Positions 1 to 5,365 of a stretch of DNA of 7,721 bases are shown piece after piece. A model generated the notes under the pieces. That model made no database searches. It worked only from the letters and a program-made list of their open reading frames with translations, and was not told the DNA's origin. Position 1 is the first letter of the stretch. Every line of letters starts with the position of its first letter. The DNA is from Thermodesulfovibrio sp. Lineage in GTDB: Bacteria; Nitrospirota; Thermodesulfovibrionia; Thermodesulfovibrionales; JdFR-85. Position numbers and translations under genes: made by a program. The stretch spans positions 1 through 7,721 of the forward strand of contig JALUAR010000003.1 of the NCBI GenBank assembly GCA_027050975.1. The letters are read 5' to 3'.

Positions 1-8
1 CTTCTCTC

Positions 9-24
9 TGGCATATCAATTGCT
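9..24 (+). promoter_or_regulatory. Candidate sigma-54 (RpoN) promoter
   Basis: The sequence TGGCAT, five bases, then TTGCT matches the -24/-12 consensus TGGCAC-N5-TTGCW at all but one position, and the GG and GC dinucleotides have the required spacing. Transcription would start near position 35, leaving a leader of about 130 nt before the beta-subunit start at 165. If real, the operon needs an enhancer-binding activator, whose site would lie upstream of this window. No sigma-70 promoter of similar quality was seen between 1 and 164. The match is seen in the sequence; its use is inferred. Confidence 0.6.
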
Positions 25-96
25 TTATAAAAAATAAAAGAACTAAATAATACAGGTTGTTTGCTACTTAAATCCGAAATAAAAAAGGAGGTGGGA

Positions 97-121
97 GAAA
101 GGGGAACTGAGTTGTCCTTTC
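97..121 (+). promoter_or_regulatory. Possible leader RNA hairpin upstream of the oxidoreductase operon
   Basis: GAAAGGG (97-103) can pair with TCCTTTC (115-121), including one G-U pair. A mismatch and then AAC/GTT close a three-base loop at 108-110. Just upstream is a Shine-Dalgarno-like AAAAAAGGAGG (81-91) with no credible coding frame at a proper distance. The true ribosome site of the first gene is AAAGGAGGAG (151-160). The structure could be a leader control element or mRNA stabiliser, or could be chance, since the stem is short and imperfect. Confidence 0.25.
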
Positions 122-164
122 CAGTGGTCATATCATAACTATTTTTTACGAAAGGAGGAGTAAT

Positions 165-941
165 ATGGCTGTTAACGAGATCGTGAGAATGCATGAGGAT
201 CTCAACCGGGCTTTGAAAAAACCGGTTGAGAAGCGTTCCTGGGGGATGGTCATCGACATAAGGCGGTGTGTGGGAGACCATGCCTGCACAGTTGCCTGTA
301 TGGCAGAGAATGTCTGCCCACCAGGGACTTCCTACCGCTGGGTTTTTGAAGCCGAGTACCAGAGTTATCCGAAACTTGACAGGTTTTTCATGCCAGGAAA
401 TTGCCAGCACTGTGACAATCCACCCTGCCTCAAGGCTGCAAACAGGCACAAAAAGGGCGCAATAGAGAAGCGACCTGACGGTATTGTGGTCTTCAATTAC
501 GGAAAGCTCTCCTCAAGTTCTTCAGCCATGGATGCAGCAAAGAAGGCATGCCCCTACTATGCAATTGTGGATGACAGGGGAGGCTATTATACAGAAAACA
601 CCCCTAAACTTGAACCCTATGAGACCAGGGATTTCTTTGAGTATGGGAAAAAACTCAACCGTAAGAAAACAAAGGGAACCATCAGGAAGTGCACCTTCTG
701 TATTCATCGTGTTGAAAGCGGCATGATACCTGCCTGTGTCTCCACCTGTATCGGAAGGGCCATGTATTTTGGTGATCTGAACGACCCGAAATCGCTTGTA
801 TCGGAATTGATTAGGAAGGAAAAGGTTTTCCGTTTAAAAGAGTCCTCTGGCACAAAACCAAGGGTTTATTACATCGGGTACAAGGACAGGGCGAACATTG
901 CAATAAGCACACCGGCATCATGCCTGGTATGCCATCAATAA
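165..941 (+). CDS. Iron-sulfur (beta) subunit of a molybdopterin oxidoreductase, NrfC/TtrB/PsrB type, with one cluster site lost
   Basis: This 258-residue ferredoxin-like subunit should carry electrons to or from the molybdenum subunit encoded 13 nt downstream. It has no signal peptide, so it would be exported folded with its Tat-bearing partner. The start is set by AAAGGAGGAG four bases upstream. Four cysteine motifs are expected in the family. Motif I is C35-D38-C41-C45, with Asp replacing the second Cys. Motif II has C80, C83 and C88, but Ala at 92 where the fourth Cys belongs. Motif III reads S119, M122, A125, C129. Motif IV (C176, C179, C191, C195) is intact. In paired ferredoxin folds the fourth Cys of one motif serves the other motif's cluster, so C80/C83/C88/C129 still form a site while the partner has lost all four ligands. 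The block around FGDLNDP (202-208) and SSGTKPRVYY (227-236) is typical of the family. The protein ends in C253-L-V-C256-H, a heme c-like motif. The substrate is not decided by this subunit. Confidence 0.9.
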   Translation: MAVNEIVRMHEDLNRALKKPVEKRSWGMVIDIRRCVGDHACTVACMAENVCPPGTSYRWVFEAEYQSYPKLDRFFMPGNCQHCDNPPCLKAANRHKKGAIEKRPDGIVVFNYGKLSSSSSAMDAAKKACPYYAIVDDRGGYYTENTPKLEPYETRDFFEYGKKLNRKKTKGTIRKCTFCIHRVESGMIPACVSTCIGRAMYFGDLNDPKSLVSELIRKEKVFRLKESSGTKPRVYYIGYKDRANIAISTPASCLVCHQ

Positions 942-954
942 ACAGGAGGTATTT

Positions 955-3900
955 ATGGCTGAGAAGGACAAATTCTGTAAGATTTCAGAGATTCTTGAAT
1001 CAATACCTCAAAAAGAGGTTACAAGAAGAGGGCTTCTGAAGACAAGCGCACTGCTTGGTGGTTCTGCCTTTCTGATGGGCAAGGTTGAAAAAGCATTAGG
1101 GTTACTTGCCGAGGCAGAGGCTGCCACAGGAGGTGATTATCCCTTAGCAAAGGCTGAAAATGTCATATATTCAGTCTGTCTCCAGTGTCATACAGCCTGC
1201 CCAATTAAGGTAAAGATACTGGATGGCGTTGCAGTAAAGATAGACGGCAATCCCTACTCTGCTCAGAACATGATACCAAACCTGAAGCAGAAGACCTCTC
1301 CCCATGTGGCTGCAAAGATTGATGCAAAGATATGCCCCAAGGGTCAGGCAGGAGTACAGAGCCTTTACGACCCCTACAGGATAGTGAAGGTTCTTAAGAG
1401 GAAGGGCCCCAGGGGCTCAAACAAGTGGGAGGTCATCTCTTTTGACCAGGCAATTGATGAGATAGTAAACGGTGGATATCTCTTTAAACACATCGGAGAA
1501 AACCGTTATGTGCCTGGACTTAAAGATATCTATGCCCTTCGTGACTCCAAGCTATCAAAGGCCATGGCAAAGGATGCCAAGGCTGTGGCAAAGGGAAAGA
1601 TGTCGGTAAGTGATTTTAAGAAGAAGTACAGAGACCATCTTGATGTGCTTATAGACCCCAACCACCCCGACCTGGGTCCAAAGAACAACCAGTTGGTGCT
1701 TCAGTTCGGCCGTATAGAGCACGGAAGAAAGGAACTTGCCAAGAGGTGGCTTGGTGGAAGCTTTGGCTCTGTAAACTTCTATGAGCACACCACCATCTGT
1801 GAGCAGTCTCACCACATTGCCTACAATGAGGCAACAAGGCAGTATAAGCATGGTAAATGGGGCAAAGGCAAACACCACATGAAACCAGATGCCCTGAACT
1901 CAGAGTTCATCATATTCTTCGGCACGGGCTTTGTAGAGGCAAACTTCGGGCCTCCGCCTATGTGTGAGAAGGTGACCGAAGGGCTTCAGACAGGCCGTCT
2001 GAAGGTTGCAGTGGTTGACCCAAGGATGTCAAAGTCTGCTGCAAAGGCATGGAAGTGGCTTCCCATAAAACCCGGCACTGATGCTGCTCTTGCACTTGCC
2101 ATGATAAGGTGGATAATCGAGAACAGGCGCTACGACGAAAAGTACCTTACTGCTGCCAACAAGGCTGCTGCAAAGGCTGTGGGTGAGCCTACCTGGTCAA
2201 ACTCAACCCATCTTGTGAAGATTGAAAAGGATGGGCCTGGAAAACTCCTCCGTGCCTCAGAGATAGGCATTGGTGGCGATGAGTTCGTGGTGGTCAGGGA
2301 TGGCAAACCTGTGGCAGTGGGTAAGGAGCCTGTTACTGGTGACCTTGAGTATTCAGGCACGATTAATGGCATAAAGGTAAAGACTGCTTTTACCATACTT
2401 AAGGAAGAGGCATTCTCAAGAAGCCTCTCTGAATGGTCAGAGATTTGCGGCATACCCGAAAACGACATAGTGGATGTGGCAAGGGAGTTTACATCCCACG
2501 GAAAGAAAGTAGGAGCCGAGATGTATCGTGGTCCTGTTCAGCACACCAATGGTTACTACAACGGTCAGGCCATTATAGCACTAAACATACTGGTTGGAAA
2601 CATCGACCACAAAGGCGGCATGACCACAGGTGGTGGCCACTGGCATGAGGATGGCTCCAAGCTTAAAAAACCCTTTAACCTTAAGAAGATGCATCCTGGT
2701 AAACTCCACAAGTTTGGCCACAAACTCACCAGGGAGAAGTCAAGATATGAGGAGTCAACGCTCTTTAACGGTTATCCGGCAAAGAGGCCCTGGTTCCCCT
2801 TCAGTGGTAATGTCTATCAGGAGATCATACCATCAGCCGCTGATGGTTATCCCTATCCAATAAAGGCACTCTGGATTCATAAGGGTACTCCAGGATTTGC
2901 AACACCAGCAGGACATACGGCACTGCAGATCCTTGCAGACCCAAACATTATTCCCCTTGTTTTTGCCACAGACATCGTGATTGGTGAAACCACCATGTAT
3001 GCAGACTATATCTTTCCGGACACAGCTATATGGGAGCGCTGGGGCACACCACATACAACTCCTGATGTCCCACAGAGGTCTTCTAAAGTCCGTCAACCAA
3101 CTGTGACACCACTTACTGAGGTGGTGGAGGTCTATGGAGAGAAGCAGCATTGCTCAATGGAGGCAGTAATGCTTGCCATAGGTGAGAGACTGAACCTGCC
3201 TGGCTGTGGAAAAGACGGTTTTGGTAAGGGACTTGATTTTACCACCAGAGAGGACTGGTTCCTTAAGATGGTTGCAAACCTTGCATGGGGTGATAAGCCC
3301 GGTCAGGAGGTACCCGATGCCTCAAGGGATGAGATAAAGCTCTTTATGAGGGCTCGCCGCCACATGGCAAAGACCGCCTTTGACCCTGCAAGGTGGGAAA
3401 AGGCTGCTGGAAAGGAGAACTGGCGCAAGGTGATATATCTCCTTAATCGTGGTGGCAGGTGGGAAGAATGGTCAGAGAAGTTTGAGAAGGAAGGTGTGGT
3501 TCATAAGTTCAAAAAGCAAATGAATCTCTATGCAGAAACAGTGGCTGCACAGAAGCACTCCATGACAGGTAAGCGCTTCTCTGGTATTGCCATCTACGAG
3601 CCTGCCAGAGATGCCAGAGGCAGGGTAATAGAGGACAGGGAATTTCCACTTCAGCTTATTACCTACAAAGACATCCTTGGTGGTCAGTCAAGGACACTGC
3701 CGACTGATTACTGGCTCAGCGCTATACTGCCTGAAAACTACATACTGATTAATGCTGAGACCGCTAAAAAGTTGGGCTTTAAGGATGGTGACAGGGCAAA
3801 ACTCATCTCTGCTACCAACAGAGACGGTGTATGGAAATTGCCAAACCGTGGAGAGGTCCCAATGATAGGAAAAATAAAGGCAGTTGAGGGTATGCGTCCT

Positions 3901-4122
3901 GGAGTCGTGGCGGTTTCCTGGCACTTTGGCCACTGGGGTTACGGTGCATCCGATGCAGAGATTGATGGAAAAGTTGTAAAAGGTGACCGTAGAAGGGCAA
4001 CAGGGCTCTGCCCCAATGCGGCAATGAGGGTTGATCCAGTTCTTAAGAATTCCTGTATGACCGACCCCATTGGTGCTTCTTCATCCTTCTACGACACAAG
4101 GGTGAAATTAGTGAAGGCGTAA
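955..4122 (+). CDS. Tat-exported molybdopterin oxidoreductase catalytic (alpha) subunit, TtrA/PsrA/ArrA-like
   Basis: The 1055-residue protein is a DMSO-reductase-superfamily enzyme binding a bis-molybdopterin guanine dinucleotide cofactor and one [4Fe-4S] cluster. A Tat signal is clear: TRRGLLK at 23-29, then a hydrophobic stretch to about residue 57, so it acts outside the cytoplasmic membrane. The cluster ligands are C75, C78, C82 and C127. C282, in TTICEQSHH, is the likely molybdenum ligand, which fits the tetrathionate, polysulfide and arsenate reductase branch rather than Ser or Asp types. The C-terminal dinucleotide-binding domain starts near 897. Length is close to TtrA (about 1000 residues) and longer than PsrA/PhsA (about 750). 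An Ala/Lys-rich insert lies around 200-225. The ribosome site CAGGAGGT (943-950) supports the start. It forms an operon with the beta subunit, but no membrane-anchor gene follows. The substrate could be tetrathionate, thiosulfate, polysulfide, selenate or arsenate; the sequence alone does not settle this. Confidence 0.93.
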   Translation: MAEKDKFCKISEILESIPQKEVTRRGLLKTSALLGGSAFLMGKVEKALGLLAEAEAATGGDYPLAKAENVIYSVCLQCHTACPIKVKILDGVAVKIDGNPYSAQNMIPNLKQKTSPHVAAKIDAKICPKGQAGVQSLYDPYRIVKVLKRKGPRGSNKWEVISFDQAIDEIVNGGYLFKHIGENRYVPGLKDIYALRDSKLSKAMAKDAKAVAKGKMSVSDFKKKYRDHLDVLIDPNHPDLGPKNNQLVLQFGRIEHGRKELAKRWLGGSFGSVNFYEHTTICEQSHHIAYNEATRQYKHGKWGKGKHHMKPDALNSEFIIFFGTGFVEANFGPPPMCEKVTEGLQTGRLKVAVVDPRMSKSAAKAWKWLPIKPGTDAALALAMIRWIIENRRYDEKYLTAANKAAAKAVGEPTWSNSTHLVKIEKDGPGKLLRASEIGIGGDEFVVVRDGKPVAVGKEPVTGDLEYSGTINGIKVKTAFTILKEEAFSRSLSEWSEICGIPENDIVDVAREFTSHGKKVGAEMYRGPVQHTNGYYNGQAIIALNILVGNIDHKGGMTTGGGHWHEDGSKLKKPFNLKKMHPGKLHKFGHKLTREKSRYEESTLFNGYPAKRPWFPFSGNVYQEIIPSAADGYPYPIKALWIHKGTPGFATPAGHTALQILADPNIIPLVFATDIVIGETTMYADYIFPDTAIWERWGTPHTTPDVPQRSSKVRQPTVTPLTEVVEVYGEKQHCSMEAVMLAIGERLNLPGCGKDGFGKGLDFTTREDWFLKMVANLAWGDKPGQEVPDASRDEIKLFMRARRHMAKTAFDPARWEKAAGKENWRKVIYLLNRGGRWEEWSEKFEKEGVVHKFKKQMNLYAETVAAQKHSMTGKRFSGIAIYEPARDARGRVIEDREFPLQLITYKDILGGQSRTLPTDYWLSAILPENYILINAETAKKLGFKDGDRAKLISATNRDGVWKLPNRGEVPMIGKIKAVEGMRPGVVAVSWHFGHWGYGASDAEIDGKVVKGDRRRATGLCPNAAMRVDPVLKNSCMTDPIGASSSFYDTRVKLVKA

Positions 4123-4137
4123 GATGTTTGTTTTTCA

Positions 4138-4167
4138 GGAGAGGCAAGGCTTGCCCTTGCCTCTTCC
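4138..4167 (+). terminator. Stem-loop after the oxidoreductase operon, possible terminator
   Basis: GAGGCAAGG (4141-4149) and CCTTGCCTC (4155-4163) form a perfect nine-base-pair stem with a five-base loop, extended by GGA/TCC around a one-base bulge. It begins 16 nt after the stop codon of the catalytic gene. No good U-tract follows (TTCCCAC), so it may be an attenuating or mRNA-stabilising hairpin, separating expression of the enzyme from the accessory genes, rather than a classic intrinsic terminator. Confidence 0.45.
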
Positions 4168-4218
4168 CACATAATGCTGTTTCGTAAACTTAACTAATTT
4201 CTACTGGTAGATATTAAT

Positions 4219-4851
4219 ATGAAATACTTTGATGAGTTGAGTATTGCAACAATGGATTTCGAGAGGTTACTTGATGAATCAGTTAGGGTTCATGGTCATC
4301 TTTGCCCTGGACAGGTGCTTGGTGTGAGAATGGCTATCTATGGGTTAAAGAAGATAGCAATAGATGACCCAAAGGGTAAAGACAGAAAAAAGATATATCT
4401 CTTTGTTGAAATCGACCGCTGTGCTACAGATGCCCTTCAGTCAGTAACAGGCTGCAGCCTTGGAAAGAGAACCATGCGGTTTGTTGATTATGGAAAAATG
4501 GCTGCCACCTTTGTAAACCTTGAGACAGGTAAGGCAGTAAGGGTTGTGGCACGGGAGGAGGCTCGTGAGAAAGCAAAGGAGTATTTTCCAGAGATTGAAG
4601 ATAAATATAGATGCCAGCTTGAGGCATATAGGATAATGCCTGATAAGGAACTGTTTTATCATCAGGATGTAAAGGTGGAGATACCACCTGAGGATATGCC
4701 AGGAAGACCACTCAGAAGGGTTCAGTGTGCCTCCTGTGGCGAGTATGTACAGGACTTAAGGGAGGTGATCAAGGATGGCAAAACTCTATGCAGGACCTGT
4801 GCAAATGGAGGAGGATACTACAGAATTGAGGACATCACTTGTAGTAAATGA
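4219..4851 (+). CDS. fmdE: FmdE-family protein with C-terminal zinc ribbon
   Basis: The family is named from the molybdenum formylmethanofuran dehydrogenase operon of methanogens; its biochemical role is not established, but it recurs beside molybdenum and tungsten enzymes. Of 210 residues, about 15-150 form the FmdE core, recognised by HGHLCPG (25-31), the block RCATDALQSVTGCSLGKR (67-84) and DYGKMAATF (90-98). H25, H27, C29, C68 and C79 are candidate metal ligands. A zinc ribbon follows: C170-x2-C173-x17-C191-x2-C194. There is no signal peptide or membrane segment, so it is cytoplasmic. The start is uncertain. No clear Shine-Dalgarno precedes ATG 4219, and ATG 4252 (MDFERLL) would begin nearer the family's usual start. 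The 3' end overlaps the next gene by 77 nt, suggesting translational coupling. A role in cofactor or metal handling for the neighbouring molybdoenzyme is inferred. Confidence 0.9.
   Translation: MKYFDELSIATMDFERLLDESVRVHGHLCPGQVLGVRMAIYGLKKIAIDDPKGKDRKKIYLFVEIDRCATDALQSVTGCSLGKRTMRFVDYGKMAATFVNLETGKAVRVVAREEAREKAKEYFPEIEDKYRCQLEAYRIMPDKELFYHQDVKVEIPPEDMPGRPLRRVQCASCGEYVQDLREVIKDGKTLCRTCANGGGYYRIEDITCSK
4761..4770 (+). promoter_or_regulatory. Perfect Shine-Dalgarno site inside the FmdE gene
   Basis: GGAGGTGATC is the exact complement of the usual 3' end of 16S rRNA and lies four bases before ATG 4775. It falls within the zinc-ribbon coding part of the upstream gene. It decides the start of the small downstream protein in favour of 4775 over the in-frame ATG at 4805, which has no comparable site. 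Confidence 0.6.
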
Positions 4852-5116
4852 TAGCCCGATTCCACTTAATGATTTTACTCAGACATATATAGGAAATGTC
4901 CTGAGGGCGATAGTGAAAAGCCTGGGATTTAATGCAAAACAGGTGCATCTTTATATTGATACCTCAGGAGAAATAAACATCTATGCCAATGATGAACCAG
5001 TACCCATCAGAAAAGACTTCGTGCGTCTGTTAATAGAAAGCACCCTTAAGGGAGTGCTTTCTCCTCTTAAGGGGATATTCTGGCTTGAAAGGATAATTAT
5101 TACCACGGAAGAATAG
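4775..5116 (+). CDS. Small protein of unknown function with an internal duplication
   Basis: I do not recognise this 113-residue protein with confidence. Two related segments are visible: residues 24-51, beginning VNDSPIPLNDF, and 71-100, beginning ANDEPVPIRKDF. They share the pattern N-D-x-P-x-P, then DF, an Ile four or five residues on, and S-L-x-G near the end. Each looks like a short beta turn followed by an amphipathic helix, joined by a strand-rich linker (HLYIDTSGEINIY, 58-70). It has no signal peptide, membrane span or cysteine. The recognisable part begins almost exactly where the FmdE gene stops. The first 25 residues are therefore read out of frame from the zinc-ribbon codons and may be little constrained. 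A start at ATG 4805 would give 103 residues. Position between the FmdE and MoeA-like genes suggests a role in the same cofactor pathway, but that is inference only. Confidence 0.7.
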   Translation: MAKLYAGPVQMEEDTTELRTSLVVNDSPIPLNDFTQTYIGNVLRAIVKSLGFNAKQVHLYIDTSGEINIYANDEPVPIRKDFVRLLIESTLKGVLSPLKGIFWLERIIITTEE

Positions 5117-5313
5117 TTTTTTATGAACCGTTATGCAAATTTGTCAGAGCGATTTAAGGATGAATACTTACATTTTACCGAAGGGTAAATTAACAGGAAG
5201 ATCAAAAGATTCCCTATAGGATATCCTTGAACAATACGCCTTGATTGAGAATTAAATGAGGAAGATTACATACAGAAAAATGAAGATACCCTGATGAAAG
5301 TCCGCTGGGCATC

Positions 5314-5333
5314 TTTGATATTATTTGATATTA
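5314..5333 (+). repeat. Exact tandem 10-bp repeat upstream of the MoeA-like gene
   Basis: TTTGATATTA occurs twice in direct succession, at 5314-5323 and 5324-5333, ending 32 nt before ATG 5366. The period equals about one DNA helical turn, as often seen for paired regulator half-sites, and the unit is AT-rich, so it could also contribute to a promoter. The rest of the 5117-5365 gap shows only short, stop-broken frames and no RNA gene that I can recognise. Function is inferred. Confidence 0.4.
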
Positions 5334-5365
5334 AAGGAAAGGTTAAGAATCTGAAGGAGGTTGCC

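Noticed and set aside
91..138. 15-codon GTG-start leader peptide
   Set aside because: The GTG overlaps the Shine-Dalgarno-like sequence itself, leaving no spacing for initiation, and the peptide has no attenuator-like composition.
1177..1191. CxxCH in the catalytic subunit (C75-L-Q-C78-H) as a heme c site
   Set aside because: These cysteines belong to the N-terminal [4Fe-4S] motif C75-x2-C78-x3-C82 with C127, so the heme-like pattern is coincidental.
5036..5061. Perfect 8-bp inverted repeat GAAAGCAC/GTGCTTTC as a terminator
   Set aside because: It lies inside the coding region of the small protein and has no T-tract, so a terminator role is unlikely; probably codon-driven or a minor mRNA structure.
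5123..5188. 21-codon frame just after the small protein's stop
   Set aside because: Too short, no ribosome site, and no recognisable similarity.
5294..5365. Earlier start of the MoeA-like protein at ATG 5294
   Set aside because: No good ribosome site precedes it, the extra 24 residues have no family resemblance, and ATG 5366 has a strong, well-spaced AAGGAGG.
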